A DNA stretch of 64,000 bases from the NCBI RefSeq assembly GCF_001431705.1, contig NZ_LJWX01000001.1, positions 372,001-436,000 of the forward strand, read 5' to 3'. The stretch comes from Ferrovum sp. JA12 (GTDB lineage: Bacteria > Pseudomonadota > Gammaproteobacteria > Burkholderiales > Ferrovaceae). Position numbers and translations under genes: made by a program. The notes below the pieces were generated by a model, which saw only the letters and a list, made by a program, of their open reading frames with translations, was not told the DNA's origin and made no database searches. Below are positions 11,701 through 21,258 of this stretch, piece by piece (position 1 is the first letter of the stretch; each line of letters opens with the position of its first letter).

Positions 11701-13349
11701 CAGGTGTGGGACTCATCTCACCGCCACCTCATCACGATATTTACTCCATTGAAGACCTGGCACAACTCATTCATGATCTAAAGAATGTGAATCCTGCAGC
11801 GCGAGTGAGCGTTAAATTGGTTTCTGAAGTGGGCGTGGGCACGGTGGCTGCAGGGGTATCTAAAGCCCATGCGGATCACGTGACTATCTCAGGCCATGAT
11901 GGCGGAACCGGCGCTTCGCCCTTGTCTTCCATCAAATATGCCGGCTCCCCATGGGAGTTGGGTCTTGCTGAAACACAGCAAACCTTAGTACTTAATAAAC
12001 TGCGAGGCCGTATTTGCGTTCAAGCGGATGGACAAATGAAAACCGGTCGCGATGTGGTGGTAGCAGCACTACTGGGCGCTGATGAGTTTGGTTTTGCCAC
12101 AGCCCCTCTCGTGGTAGAGGGTTGTATTATGATGAGAAAATGTCACCTTAATACCTGTCCTGTGGGGGTTGCCACTCAGGATCCGCAGTTGATTAAACAA
12201 TTTACCGGGCAACCTGAGCATGTGATTAACTATTTCTTTTTTGTGGCTGAGGAAGTGCGTGAATACATGGCACAAATGGGTTTTAGGACCTTTAACGAAA
12301 TGGTTGGCCGTGTTGATATGCTGGACATGAAAAAAGGGGTTGATCACTGGAAAGCTAAAGGGTTAGATTTTTCAAGGGTTTTTCATCAACCCCAAATGCC
12401 GAAGGAGGTAGCTCGTTCTTGGAAAGAAAAGCAAGACCATGGCCTCACCGGCGCCTTAGATCATCAGTTGATTGCTGCTGCTAAAGATGCCCTTGAAGAT
12501 CAAAAGCATGTCACCATTAACACCGAAGTTCGCAATGTCAATCGAACGGTAGGGGCGATGCTCTCTGGGGAAGTGGCTAAACGCTATGGTCACCAGGGGT
12601 TACCTGAGGATAGCATTGTCGTCAAAGCACACGGAACGGCAGGCCAGAGCTTTGGGGCTTTCCTTGCCAAAGGGATTAGTTTTGAGCTAATAGGTGAAGC
12701 CAACGACTATGTAGGTAAAGGGCTTTGCGGTGGACGCATCGTGATCCATCCCGATCCCCTGTGTCCTATTACACCAGAGGAAAACATTATTGTGGGTAAT
12801 ACCGTCCTCTACGGCGCCATCTCTGGGGAGTGTTATTTCCGAGGTGTGGCTGGTGAGCGCTTTGCTGTAAGAAACTCTGGTGCGACGGCGGTGGTTGAGG
12901 GTGTGGGCGACCATGGTTGCGAATATATGACAGGGGGTACGGTGGTGGTGCTGGGTGAAGCGGGACGCAATTTTGCCGCAGGCATGAGCGGCGGTGTTGC
13001 CTATGTCCTGGATGAGGCAGGTGATTTTGAGAAACGTTGTAACCTGGCCATGGTTGAGCTTGAACCTATCCCTGAAGAGGACTCTGCCCTTGAAGAGAGT
13101 CGCGGTAATCTCGACAGCCATGGGCGAGTCAAAGTCAATCATTTGGGTAAATCTGACACCGAGTTACTAAAAAGTCTGATTGAGAAACACGCCCACTATA
13201 CAAACAGTGAACGCGCTAACACTATACTTGCTAATTGGAGTGCGTATTTGCCACGTTTTGTGAAGGTTATGCCAATGGAATATCGTCGTGCTTTAATTGA
13301 ACTAGCACGTGAACAACAGCTTGAGAATAAGGTGACACAACATGGGTAA
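8727..13349 (+). CDS. gltB: Glutamate synthase (NADPH) large subunit
   Basis: GltB transfers the amide nitrogen of glutamine to 2-oxoglutarate to give two glutamates, in complex with GltD. I choose the GTG at 8727, eight bases after AGAGG (8714-8718); a TTG at 8709 is the alternative. The 1540-residue product has a short propeptide and then the class II amidotransferase nucleophile, C22 in DACGVGF. The amidotransferase domain runs to about 420 and includes [11 protein letters not shown]. The FMN-binding synthase domain follows, with GEGGEDP and [14 protein letters not shown]. The 3Fe-4S cluster cysteines are C1133, C1139 and C1144, followed by the C-terminal beta-helix. Ammonia passes through an internal tunnel in this family. 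The stop overlaps gltD by 8 bases. Confidence 0.97.
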   Translation: MNHPYIPSKQGLYDPVNEHDACGVGFVAHIKGNKSHSIVQQGLQILEHLTHRGATGADPLAGDGAGILIQIPDAFLRQVTADLNISLPEVNHYAVGMVFLPQNEKKRLECEQILSQCLIDAGQKVLGWRLVPTDNTGLGESVKVVEPIIKQIFIAQGENCPDQNTFERKLFVARKRSEHQVLALGIDRKEFYVPSLSSKTIIYKGMLLADQVGTYYLDLKNPAMVSALALVHQRFSTNTFPTWDLAHPFRMIAHNGEINTLRGNVNWMAARRAAMESVLLGEDLKSIWPLIDEGQSDSASFDNALELLVAGGYPLIQAMTLLIPEAWAGNPLMDEERRAYYEYHAALMEPWDGPAAVAFTDGRQIGATLDRNGLRPARYLQTSDDLVLMASEMGVLPIPQEKIIKKWRLQPGKMLLIDMEQGRIISDAELKTALASQHPYREWLLKTQTRLEDLPSTTEKMKEDEATLLDRQQAFGVTQEELKFLLVPMATSGQEAVGSMGDDTPLAVLSNRPKSLYQYFRQLFAQVTNPPIDPIREELVMSLVSFIGPRPNLLGLDNSSPQARLEVSQPILSIEDMNKLRHIDQFTQKQFRAQVLSINYPLAEGTQGMQYALETLCLRSEEAVNQGVNVLILSDRGVDQHSVAIPGLLATAAVHHHLIKRGLRTNTGLVVETGSAREVHHFALLAGYGAEAIHPYLAFETIDHLGDLLPADVTPKEAHKRYIKAVSKGLLKVMSKMGISTYQSYMGAQIFEAVGLNSQFVNDYFSGTATKIEGIGLSEVAEEVFRLHRQAFSNSPLYAGTLDTGGEYAYRIRGEAHMWTPESISKLQQATKTGSYTTYREYAKAINDQSEKLMTLRGLFAIRSVPQPIPLAEVESAQSIVKRFATGAMSLGSISHEAHSTLAIAMNRIGGKSNTGEGGEDPIRFKPMANGDSMRSAIKQVASGRFGVTAEYLVNADDIQIKMAQGAKPGEGGQLPGHKVSQYIGKLRHSVPGVGLISPPPHHDIYSIEDLAQLIHDLKNVNPAARVSVKLVSEVGVGTVAAGVSKAHADHVTISGHDGGTGASPLSSIKYAGSPWELGLAETQQTLVLNKLRGRICVQADGQMKTGRDVVVAALLGADEFGFATAPLVVEGCIMMRKCHLNTCPVGVATQDPQLIKQFTGQPEHVINYFFFVAEEVREYMAQMGFRTFNEMVGRVDMLDMKKGVDHWKAKGLDFSRVFHQPQMPKEVARSWKEKQDHGLTGALDHQLIAAAKDALEDQKHVTINTEVRNVNRTVGAMLSGEVAKRYGHQGLPEDSIVVKAHGTAGQSFGAFLAKGISFELIGEANDYVGKGLCGGRIVIHPDPLCPITPEENIIVGNTVLYGAISGECYFRGVAGERFAVRNSGATAVVEGVGDHGCEYMTGGTVVVLGEAGRNFAAGMSGGVAYVLDEAGDFEKRCNLAMVELEPIPEEDSALEESRGNLDSHGRVKVNHLGKSDTELLKSLIEKHAHYTNSERANTILANWSAYLPRFVKVMPMEYRRALIELAREQQLENKVTQHG

Positions 13350-14778
13350 AATTACTGGATTTATGGAGGTCGCTCGTCAAGATCTGAGCGCCGAACCTCC
13401 TGGGGAGCGGATTAAAAACTTTTCTGAATTCACCATTCCCTTAGCCTTAGACGAGATAAGTTCTCAGGGCTCACGTTGTATGGATTGTGGAATTCCTTTC
13501 TGTCAGACAGGTTGCCCAGTGAACAACATTATTCCTGACTGGAACGATTTGGTTTATAAGGGGCATTGGAGAAGTGCTTTAGAGACACTGCATTCCACCA
13601 ACAACTTTCCCGAGTTTACTGGACGCATTTGTCCAGCCCCCTGTGAATCAGCCTGTGTTTTAAATATCAATAATGATGCCGTTACCATTAAAAATATTGA
13701 GCGGACAATTATTGATCACGGTTGGGAGCAAGGTTGGGTTACGCCAGAGGTTCCAGCACAAAAAACCGGTAAAAAAGTGGCTGTGGTGGGCTCTGGCCCA
13801 GCGGGGCTGGCTGCTGCTCAGCAATTGGCCCGTGTGGGTCATGAGGTCACCGTATTTGAAAAAAATGATCGTATCGGCGGCTTACTGCGTTATGGTATCC
13901 CTGATTTTAAAATGGAAAAACATTTAATTGACCGCCGAGTTAAACAAATGCAAGTGGAGGGAGTGAGTTTTAAAACTAACGTCAATGTGGGAGTGACCCT
14001 AAGCCATGAAGAGCTATTGACGGGCTTTGATGCTGTGCTTTTAACCGGTGGCTCTGAACACCCACGGGACTTAACGGTTCCAGGCCGTGAATTAAATGGG
14101 GTACATTTTGCAATGTCCTTTTTGCCCCAGCAAAACAAACGAAATGCCGGGGATAGCCTTGACCACAACATTCTGGCCACAGGTAAACATGTGGTGGTGA
14201 TTGGTGGTGGCGACACAGGCTCCGACTGTGTGGGCACCTCCATTCGTCAAGGAGCACTGTCAGTCACTCAGTTTGAACTAATGCCTCGTCCCCCTGAAAA
14301 AGAAAATAAACCCCTAGTTTGGCCAAATTATCCCATGAAACTCAGAACCTCAAGCTCGCAGGAAGAGGGTTGCGAGAGAGACTGGAGTGTGGCCACCAAA
14401 GCCTTTTTAGGTAACAATGGCAACGTTGAAAAACTGTTAGCGGTGCGTCTTGATTGGCAAAAAAATGAACAGGGTCAAATGGTCATGAAAGAGATCCCTG
14501 GCTCTGAGTTTGAAGTGAAGGCTGATTTAGTGTTGCTGGCCATGGGCTATGTACATCCTATCCATGAGGGATTACTCAAAAGCTTGGGAGTAGGACTTGA
14601 TACTCGTGGTAATATTCAAGCTTCCACCGATAATTACCAAACAAACTTAGATAAAGTATTTGCTGCCGGCGATATAAGACGTGGTCAGTCCTTAGTGGTG
14701 TGGGCTATTCGTGAAGGTCGCCAAGCTGCCCGTGCAGTGGATGAATATTTAATGGGTTCTTCGGTACTTCCACGTTAA
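13342..14778 (+). CDS. gltD: Glutamate synthase (NADPH) small subunit
   Basis: GltD oxidises NADPH through FAD and passes electrons to the GltB iron-sulfur and FMN centres. The 478 residues begin with two cysteine clusters, [14 protein letters not shown] and CPAPCESAC, that ligate the 4Fe-4S centres. The FAD-binding [17 protein letters not shown] follows, then the NADPH-binding [13 protein letters not shown]. The C-terminal end has an AGDIRRG-type FAD motif. The ATG lies inside the end of gltB, as expected for a subunit pair made in fixed ratio. Confidence 0.97.
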   Translation: MGKITGFMEVARQDLSAEPPGERIKNFSEFTIPLALDEISSQGSRCMDCGIPFCQTGCPVNNIIPDWNDLVYKGHWRSALETLHSTNNFPEFTGRICPAPCESACVLNINNDAVTIKNIERTIIDHGWEQGWVTPEVPAQKTGKKVAVVGSGPAGLAAAQQLARVGHEVTVFEKNDRIGGLLRYGIPDFKMEKHLIDRRVKQMQVEGVSFKTNVNVGVTLSHEELLTGFDAVLLTGGSEHPRDLTVPGRELNGVHFAMSFLPQQNKRNAGDSLDHNILATGKHVVVIGGGDTGSDCVGTSIRQGALSVTQFELMPRPPEKENKPLVWPNYPMKLRTSSSQEEGCERDWSVATKAFLGNNGNVEKLLAVRLDWQKNEQGQMVMKEIPGSEFEVKADLVLLAMGYVHPIHEGLLKSLGVGLDTRGNIQASTDNYQTNLDKVFAAGDIRRGQSLVVWAIREGRQAARAVDEYLMGSSVLPR

Positions 14779-14785
14779 GGCTACT

Positions 14786-15850
14786 ATGCTACATAATGAT
14801 ACCTTCCTCAGAGCATTAATGCGCCAGAGCACTGACTACACTCCATTATGGATTATGCGTCAAGCGGGTCGTTACTTGCCTGAGTATAATGCTACCCGAG
14901 CGCGTGCAGGAAGCTTTCTTGATTTGTGTAAAAACCCAAATTTAGCCACCGAGGTTACTTTACAGCCCCTAGCCCGTTACCCCCTGGATGCAGCGATTTT
15001 GTTTTCTGATATTCTTACCATCCCTGATGCCATGGGTTTAGGACTGTATTTTGCTGAAGGGGAAGGGCCTAAGCTTGAGCGCCCTTTGCGCAATGAATGG
15101 GAGATCAACAATTTATCAGTGCCTGATCCTGATACCCATCTGAGTTATGTGATGAATGCCGTGAGTCAGATTAAACGCTCTCTGGCTGGGAGCGTGCCGT
15201 TAATTGGCTTCTCAGGCAGTCCCTTTACGCTAGCTTGCTATATGGTAGAAGGCGGCGGATCGGAGGATTTTAGACATATTAAAGGAATGCTCTATCGTCG
15301 TCCTGAATTGTTACATCAAATTTTAGAGGTGACCACTGAATCCGTTATTCTCTATTTGAATGCACAAATTGCTGCCGGAGCTCAAGCAGTCATGGTATTT
15401 GATACCTGGGGTGGAACACTCACCACCCCCGCCTACCAAGAGTTTTCTCTGCAATATTTACGTCGCATTGCTGCAGGACTGACACAGCATGCTGAAGGCA
15501 GAAAGGTTCCCAACATAGTCTTCACCAAGGGTGGTGGCCTGTGGCTTGAGAGTATTGCTGAGGCAGGTTTTGATGCGGTAGGTTTAGACTGGAGTATAGA
15601 ACTGTCGGAGGCCAAAAGGCGAGTAGGTGAAAAAGTGGCCCTGCAAGGCAATATGGACCCCTCGGTATTGTTCGGCTCCCCAGAGGCCATTGAAAAAGAG
15701 GTTGAACGCATTCTTACCTCCTTTGGCCCTCATCCTGGACACGTGTTTAACCTAGGCCATGGTATTTCCCGTTTCACCTCCCCTGAGCATGTATCAGTGT
15801 TGGTTGATGCCGTACACAAGGTGAGTAGAAAACTGCACCAAAAAGGATAA
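14786..15850 (+). CDS. hemE: Uroporphyrinogen decarboxylase
   Basis: HemE removes four carboxyl groups from uroporphyrinogen III to give coproporphyrinogen III and needs no cofactor. The 354-residue product carries the signature [12 protein letters not shown] near the N-terminus, [12 protein letters not shown] with the catalytic aspartate region, and [17 protein letters not shown] in the middle. It starts 7 bases after gltD and is probably in the same transcript. This adjacency of gltBD and hemE recurs in betaproteobacteria. Confidence 0.97.
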   Translation: MLHNDTFLRALMRQSTDYTPLWIMRQAGRYLPEYNATRARAGSFLDLCKNPNLATEVTLQPLARYPLDAAILFSDILTIPDAMGLGLYFAEGEGPKLERPLRNEWEINNLSVPDPDTHLSYVMNAVSQIKRSLAGSVPLIGFSGSPFTLACYMVEGGGSEDFRHIKGMLYRRPELLHQILEVTTESVILYLNAQIAAGAQAVMVFDTWGGTLTTPAYQEFSLQYLRRIAAGLTQHAEGRKVPNIVFTKGGGLWLESIAEAGFDAVGLDWSIELSEAKRRVGEKVALQGNMDPSVLFGSPEAIEKEVERILTSFGPHPGHVFNLGHGISRFTSPEHVSVLVDAVHKVSRKLHQKG

Positions 15851-16034
15851 ATGAATAAGTGGGTATTTTAGTTTTATGCACAATAACAATGCAGTAAAAA
15901 TATTTCTTTATTAATCATAGGGCTAAATAAACGATTTTTTAACCCATTGTTTTTAATAGATAAAAGTTTTTAGGAAAGTGCTTGACGAATCATAAAACTG
16001 TAAAGAATCGTTACGCCATCAAGCTTTTTACAAG

Positions 16035-16055
16035 TTATACACATACTTATCCACA
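16035..16055 (+). promoter_or_regulatory. Pair of DnaA-box sequences upstream of priA
   Basis: TTATACACA (16035-16043) and the consensus TTATCCACA (16047-16055) lie in the same orientation, 12 bases apart, 25 bases before the priA ATG. A CATAAT at 16059-16064 could act as a -10 element, in which case DnaA bound here would cover the priA promoter. The rest of the 229-base gap, 15851-16034, is AT-rich. It contains TTGACG at 15982-15987 but no well-spaced -10 partner and no clear terminator for hemE. Confidence 0.5.
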
Positions 16056-16079
16056 GGTCATAATAGGGCCTAAAACATA

Positions 16080-18059
16080 ATGTTCATTGAAGTTGCCTTG
16101 GATCTTCCCCTTAATACTTTGTTTGATTATCAATGTGATGAGGCAACCCTTGCGGATGTAGGACGACGGGTTTTAGTGCCCTTTGGTCGTGGTCAAAAAA
16201 CTGGAATCGTTATTCATGTCAAACAAGACTGTCAGTTACCCCCCGAAAAAATAAAAAAAGCTCTCTGCCTCTGGCATGATATTGATCCGCTTCCCACTGA
16301 AGTGATGTATTTACTACGTTTCACTAGTCAGTACTATCACCATCCTCTAGGACCCGTGGTCATGCATGCCCTCCCTCCCGCCTTAAAAAAAACCACTACC
16401 TGGCAGTCCCCCAAAAGGAGAGTCGCTGGCATTAAGGTAAAAACCAATCAAGCCCCGCTCCTGAATCCACAACAGCGTCATGCCGTGGAGAGTATTGATG
16501 GCTCGCATGATCAATTTTATGCCTGGCTGGTGCAGGGCATTACGGGCAGTGGTAAAACTGAAGTGTATTTAGAGTTAGTACAAAAAACCCTTGAACGCGG
16601 TCAACAAGTATTGATTTTGGTGCCAGAGATTAATCTCACGCCCTTAATTGAACAGCGTTTTCAAGCGCGCTTTCCAGAAGCGGCCATAGTTAGCTTACAT
16701 AGCGCTTTAGGGGAAAAAGAGCGGGCACAACGCTGGATTGACATTCTTAAACAGCAGGTTAACGTGGTGCTGGGAACCCGACTTGCGATATTTGCGCCTC
16801 TGTCTAACTTAGGACTTATTATTGTGGATGAAGAACATGATTCCTCCTATAAGCAGGCGGAGGGAATGCGTTATCATGCACGGGATTTGGCTCTGGTGCG
16901 GGGCCAGTATAAAAAAATCCCTGTGGTCCTCGGTTCAGCGTCGCCGTCACTGGAGAGTTGGTGGAACGCCAAACAACAGCGCTACAAACATATTGAACTC
17001 TCATTGCGAGCTCATCCAGGAGCCAGCCTACCAACGATACACCTCGTGAAAGCCGAACAGGGGGAGCATCTAGTGATGAGTAGCGCTATAGTGAATGCCA
17101 TGGGCGAGCGTTTAGCCAAACAACAACAATCTATGGTTTTTATTAATCGCCGTGGTTTTGCCCCAGTCCTCATCTGTAATCAGTGTCAGTGGCTCGCTAC
17201 CTGTGAGCATTGTCAAACACGACTCGTGGTCCATCGACGACAACAACAGCTACGCTGCCATCACTGTGATTATCAGCGCCCTCTTGATCACCGTTGCGCT
17301 CGTTGTCACAGCCCTGACCTCTCTACCCTGGGTGAAGGAACCCAAAAAATTGAAGAGTATTTACAGAATCTTTTTCCTACGGCACGCATTTTAAGAATTG
17401 ATAGTGATACGCTAAAAAGTAAACAATGGGCCACGCAAATCCAGGAAATCAGTGAAGGACACGTAGATATTCTGGTGGGTACACAGATATTAATTAAGGG
17501 TCATGACTTTCCAAAACTCACCTTAGTTGCTGCCATTAATGTAGATAACTCCTTGTACAGCGTTGATTTTAGAGCAAGTGAGCGCTTATTTACACAATTA
17601 CTACAAGCCTCCGGTCGCGCGGGACGTAGTGCGGACAGTGGCGAGGTATACATCGAAACCGCCTTCCCACAGCATCCTCTTTTTCAGGCGCTAATTGAAC
17701 ATAACTATAATCGTTTTGCGGCCAATGAAATAAATGAAAGACGCTTAATTGGCTTTCCTCCCTTTTGCTACCAGGCCCTACTACGTGGCTCATCCATAGA
17801 CCTTACTGCCCTCCAGGAGTTTATGAATGCCGCCAGAAAAGGCCTTGCTGCGCAACAACGCCTCAAGACTATTACACTCTATGATGTGGTGTCTCCTGCC
17901 TTAGCCAAAGTGGGTCAAAGGTATCGCCTACAACTGCTTATTCAATCAGATCAGCGAGCTCAATTACAGCTCGCCTTAAGTCAATGGACTGAGCATTTAT
18001 ATGCCATGGCTCCCGCCAAGGTGAGTTGGATCATCGATGTGGACCCAATTGATTGTTGA
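16080..18059 (+). CDS. priA: Primosomal protein N' (replication restart helicase)
   Basis: PriA recognises stalled forks and loads the replicative helicase away from oriC. The 659-residue product is shorter than the roughly 730 of the Escherichia coli protein, but all landmarks are present. These are the 3' DNA-binding N-terminus (MFIEVALDLPLNTLFDY), Walker A GITGSGKT (153-160), DEEH (250-253), the zinc cluster CNQCQWLATCEHC followed by CHHCDY and CARC, and the helicase motifs VGTQILIKGHDF and QASGRAGR. The start is an ATG at 16080 with only a weak AGGG upstream. Confidence 0.95.
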   Translation: MFIEVALDLPLNTLFDYQCDEATLADVGRRVLVPFGRGQKTGIVIHVKQDCQLPPEKIKKALCLWHDIDPLPTEVMYLLRFTSQYYHHPLGPVVMHALPPALKKTTTWQSPKRRVAGIKVKTNQAPLLNPQQRHAVESIDGSHDQFYAWLVQGITGSGKTEVYLELVQKTLERGQQVLILVPEINLTPLIEQRFQARFPEAAIVSLHSALGEKERAQRWIDILKQQVNVVLGTRLAIFAPLSNLGLIIVDEEHDSSYKQAEGMRYHARDLALVRGQYKKIPVVLGSASPSLESWWNAKQQRYKHIELSLRAHPGASLPTIHLVKAEQGEHLVMSSAIVNAMGERLAKQQQSMVFINRRGFAPVLICNQCQWLATCEHCQTRLVVHRRQQQLRCHHCDYQRPLDHRCARCHSPDLSTLGEGTQKIEEYLQNLFPTARILRIDSDTLKSKQWATQIQEISEGHVDILVGTQILIKGHDFPKLTLVAAINVDNSLYSVDFRASERLFTQLLQASGRAGRSADSGEVYIETAFPQHPLFQALIEHNYNRFAANEINERRLIGFPPFCYQALLRGSSIDLTALQEFMNAARKGLAAQQRLKTITLYDVVSPALAKVGQRYRLQLLIQSDQRAQLQLALSQWTEHLYAMAPAKVSWIIDVDPIDC

Positions 18060-18082
18060 GGCTTCACAATACCCTTTATAAT
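18053..18082 (+). promoter_or_regulatory. Putative argS promoter
   Basis: A consensus TATAAT lies at 18077-18082, just beyond the priA stop. The -35 is weak: TTGTTG (18053-18058) with an 18-base spacer, or TTGAGG (18056-18061) with 15. Transcription would start about 20 bases before the argS ATG, and no clear ribosome binding site is visible between them. Confidence 0.4.
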
Positions 18083-18110
18083 GCATAATTACCCTTATAT
18101 TATTTAAGTT

Positions 18111-19865
18111 ATGAATACATCACCGGTATCACTATTAACTGAACTCAATCATCTATTTCATCAAGCCATAGAAGCTGTAGCTTGCTCGGATGTGTCACCG
18201 ATTGCCCTTGAGCGTCCAAAACAAAGTCACCATGGCGACTTTGCCCATAACGGTGCCTTGCAGCTCGCTAAACTGGTTAAATTGCCACCCCGAGAAGTAG
18301 CTCAAAAAATTATTGAGGCTCTGCCCAACAATACTCTGATTGATCGCTGCGAAATTGCTGGCCCAGGTTTTATCAACGTATTTGTTCATTCCAGCGCCAA
18401 GCAACAGGTTATTCAACATGTGCTGACACAGCAAGAACAATGGGGCAATACATCAGCAGGGCAGCAACGCTCACTATTAATAGAATTCGTCTCAAGTAAC
18501 CCTACTGGCCCCTTACATGTGGGTCATGGGCGTGGTGCCTCTTATGGGGCCTCATTATCTAATATCCTAAAGAAAGCAGGCTTTAGGGTAAGCCGTGAAT
18601 ACTATGTCAATGATGCGGGCCGGCAAATGGATATATTAACTCTCTCCACTTGGCTACGTTATCTTGCTCTTTTTGGCTCCACCATTGCCTTCCCAAGTAA
18701 TGGTTACCAAGGTGAGTATGTCACTGAGATGGCTTATATGTTAAAAGAGCTATGGGAAGACAAGCTTTATCACCAAGATGAGGTGGTATTACTCCATCTC
18801 CCCGTGCCTGACCAGAATGAGGAGGATGAAAGCATTGAGAAATATATGGATGCGTTAATCGCCAGAGCCAAGCTCCTATTAAAAGACCATTATGGAGACA
18901 TTCACCAACGAGTGTTAGCTCTTCAACTGCAAGACTGTCAAGAGGATCTAAGAGAATTTGGGGTGAGTTTTGATGTATGGTTTTCTGAACAGTCCCTCTT
19001 TAGCTCGGGTGCCGTAAAAAAAGTTGTGGAAGAGCTAGACAAAAAAGGATATCTCTATCGCCAAGATGGGGCCCTGTGGTTTAAATCTACAGACTTTGGT
19101 GATGAAAAAGACCGAGTTCTCCAAAGAGAAAATGGTATTTACACTTATTTTGCCTCGGACATTGCCTATCACGTCAATAAGTTTGAACGAGGCTTTGATC
19201 TGATAGTAGACGTGTGGGGAGCCGACCACCATGGTTATATCCCCCGGGTCAAGGCGGCACTCACTGCATTGGGTTACAACAGTGAGCGTTTAATGATTCC
19301 TCTTGTACAATTTGTGAGTCTTTTTCGTGGTGGAGAAAAAATACAAATGTCTACCCGTAAAGCGCAGTTTGTGACCTTGCGGGAACTCCGTGACGAGGTG
19401 GGTAATGACGCGGCACGATTGTTTTATGTATTACGAAAATCAGATCAGCATCTTGACTTCGATTTAGATCTTGCCAAATCGCACTCTAATGATAATCCTG
19501 TGTATTACATACAATACGCTCACGCAAGAATTCATAGTGTATTAAACAAATGGGGGCAGGATATAGCGCTTCTCCGCCACTGTGACGTGAGTCAACTAAA
19601 TCTTGAACATGAGTTTAAGCTGATGCAATGGTTAGAAGATTATCCTGCTATGATTAACCTGGCGGCTAGGGACTATGCGCCCCACACCCTCGCCTTTTAT
19701 TTAAAAGAGCTCGCCTCAGATTTACACAGTTACTATAACTCAGAACAGTTTTTAGTGGCCGATGAAACTCTTTGCCGTGCCCGCTTAGCCTTAATTTTAG
19801 CTGTAGCCATTGTGCTGCAAGATGGCTTAAAATTACTTGGGGTCAGTGCTCCCTTAACCATGTAG
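18111..19865 (+). CDS. argS: Arginyl-tRNA synthetase
   Basis: ArgS charges tRNA-Arg in a reaction that needs the tRNA for amino acid activation. The 584 residues include the N-terminal Add1 domain, the HIGH-type motif HVGHGRGASYG following SSNPTGPL, a KMSKS-equivalent KIQMSTRKA, and the alpha-helical anticodon domain ending in the usual LLGVSAPLTM. It leads a run of argS, a SPOR protein gene and dsbA, an order typical of betaproteobacteria. Confidence 0.96.
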   Translation: MNTSPVSLLTELNHLFHQAIEAVACSDVSPIALERPKQSHHGDFAHNGALQLAKLVKLPPREVAQKIIEALPNNTLIDRCEIAGPGFINVFVHSSAKQQVIQHVLTQQEQWGNTSAGQQRSLLIEFVSSNPTGPLHVGHGRGASYGASLSNILKKAGFRVSREYYVNDAGRQMDILTLSTWLRYLALFGSTIAFPSNGYQGEYVTEMAYMLKELWEDKLYHQDEVVLLHLPVPDQNEEDESIEKYMDALIARAKLLLKDHYGDIHQRVLALQLQDCQEDLREFGVSFDVWFSEQSLFSSGAVKKVVEELDKKGYLYRQDGALWFKSTDFGDEKDRVLQRENGIYTYFASDIAYHVNKFERGFDLIVDVWGADHHGYIPRVKAALTALGYNSERLMIPLVQFVSLFRGGEKIQMSTRKAQFVTLRELRDEVGNDAARLFYVLRKSDQHLDFDLDLAKSHSNDNPVYYIQYAHARIHSVLNKWGQDIALLRHCDVSQLNLEHEFKLMQWLEDYPAMINLAARDYAPHTLAFYLKELASDLHSYYNSEQFLVADETLCRARLALILAVAIVLQDGLKLLGVSAPLTM

Positions 19866-19878
19866 GAAGAACTCATTC

Positions 19879-20595
19879 ATGAATCCACCCGAAATCCGCT
19901 CTCGTCACTCAAGGCCCACTGGTGGCAATGGGTTAGCTCTTTTTAAAGGAGTGCTCATTGGTCTTGTGGCAGGAGTGATATTGTCTGCGGTGACCGCCAT
20001 CTATGTCACCCACATGCCCAATCCTTTTGTTAAAAAAGTGGATTCTGTGGATACAAGTTCAGATCAACCCATTAATGATATGCCTGATGTATCCAAACAC
20101 GGTATTATTAACCCCACCACGGTGGAGGGAAGTAATGGTTCTGTAGGGGCTCTCATTACGCCTCTCTCCCCACAACCCGTTGTTCCCTCATCCAGCCGTG
20201 CTGAACCCAATACTCCTATCACTGGTGATAACCATCCTGTGATCGCTCCCGGTGGAGCCCCTCTGGAAGCGAGCGCTCCAGTGACGGAGAACAATCAACT
20301 GCCCCCCCCCGCAAAAAAAGATTTTACCAGTCGTTCGCAAGAGTTAAGTGCTCAAGTGCCCTCCTCATCGGTCTTCTATGTTCAAACAGGAGCCTTTAAG
20401 GAAGCCCGCGAAGCTGAGGACCAAAGAGCGAACTTGGCGTTAATTGGTGTTGATGCTAGCATCATGGCGCCAAAGAGTGGCAATGAGAAACTGTACCGAG
20501 TGCGTGTTGGTCCGTTGGCCAACATGGATGAAGTTCATACTCTGATAAGCACCCTTAAAAGTAATGGTTTAAATAATACGGTAGTAGTTAAATAA
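19879..20595 (+). CDS. SPOR-domain membrane protein (FtsN-like)
   Basis: The product has 238 residues. A basic cytoplasmic stub is followed by one membrane segment at about 19-44, a long Pro/Ser/Thr-rich periplasmic linker (about 50-155) of low complexity, and a C-terminal SPOR domain from about 160 with VFYVQTGAFKEAREAEDQRA and RVRVGPL. SPOR domains bind denuded septal glycan, so a role at the division site is likely. The link to FtsN itself is by topology only. It starts 13 bases after argS and ends 21 bases before dsbA. Confidence 0.88.
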   Translation: MNPPEIRSRHSRPTGGNGLALFKGVLIGLVAGVILSAVTAIYVTHMPNPFVKKVDSVDTSSDQPINDMPDVSKHGIINPTTVEGSNGSVGALITPLSPQPVVPSSSRAEPNTPITGDNHPVIAPGGAPLEASAPVTENNQLPPPAKKDFTSRSQELSAQVPSSSVFYVQTGAFKEAREAEDQRANLALIGVDASIMAPKSGNEKLYRVRVGPLANMDEVHTLISTLKSNGLNNTVVVK

Positions 20596-20616
20596 TAAAA
20601 ATCGAGTGAGGTCATC

Positions 20617-21258
20617 TTGAAAAAACTTATCAACATCCTTTTCTGTAGCTTGAGTTTCTTTGCCTTAATTAGCCTAGCCCACGCCGCCCCACCCGTTAAA
20701 GGTAAGGATTATGTGGTGATAGATTCCCCCGTGCCAGCAGAGAGTAGCCAATTAATCGAAGTGGACGAAGTATTTTCCTATGCTTGTCCTCACTGTGCTC
20801 ATTTTGCTCCCACCATTGAAGCGTGGGCTAAAACATTACCTAAAAATGTTGTCTTCAAACGTATTCCCGTGAGTTTTGGTCGCAGTCAGTGGGCTGTGAC
20901 GGCTAAAACCTATTACGCCATTAACGCTTTGCACTTAGTGGGGCAATTGCATGAACGTATTTTTAAAGCCATACACGAGGAAAATATCAACTTGTTCTCA
21001 GAGGATGAGTTGTTTGATTGGATACAAAAACAAGGCGTTAACCGCCAACAGTTTATTAATATCTATCGCTCCTTCAGCGTTCAATCTGAACTACAACGCG
21101 GTGATCAATTAGCCATGAGCTATGGCGTGGATGCTGTTCCCACTTTAATTATTAACGGTGAATACCGTACTTCACCTAGTATGGTGGGAGGCTACGCTCA
21201 GATGATACCGGTACTTAACGACTTGGTAGCGATCAGTTTAAAGAAAAAACACCCTTAA
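20617..21258 (+). CDS. dsbA: Periplasmic thiol:disulfide interchange protein DsbA
   Basis: DsbA introduces disulfide bonds into exported proteins. The 213-residue product starts at a TTG (20617) preceded by GAGTGAGG. It has a signal peptide with a hydrophobic core and a cleavage site after AHA (about residue 23). The active site C57-P-H-C60 is in SYACPHCAHF, and the cis-proline is in AVPTLIING. The Cys-Pro-His-Cys dipeptide is the one found in strongly oxidising DsbA. The stop codon overlaps that of convergent glmU. Confidence 0.95.
   Translation: MKKLINILFCSLSFFALISLAHAAPPVKGKDYVVIDSPVPAESSQLIEVDEVFSYACPHCAHFAPTIEAWAKTLPKNVVFKRIPVSFGRSQWAVTAKTYYAINALHLVGQLHERIFKAIHEENINLFSEDELFDWIQKQGVNRQQFINIYRSFSVQSELQRGDQLAMSYGVDAVPTLIINGEYRTSPSMVGGYAQMIPVLNDLVAISLKKKHP

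Noticed and set aside
12687-13142. 151-codon antisense frame inside gltB
   Set aside because: It lies opposite the conserved C-terminal beta-helix of GltB and shows only the residue bias expected of a shadow frame.
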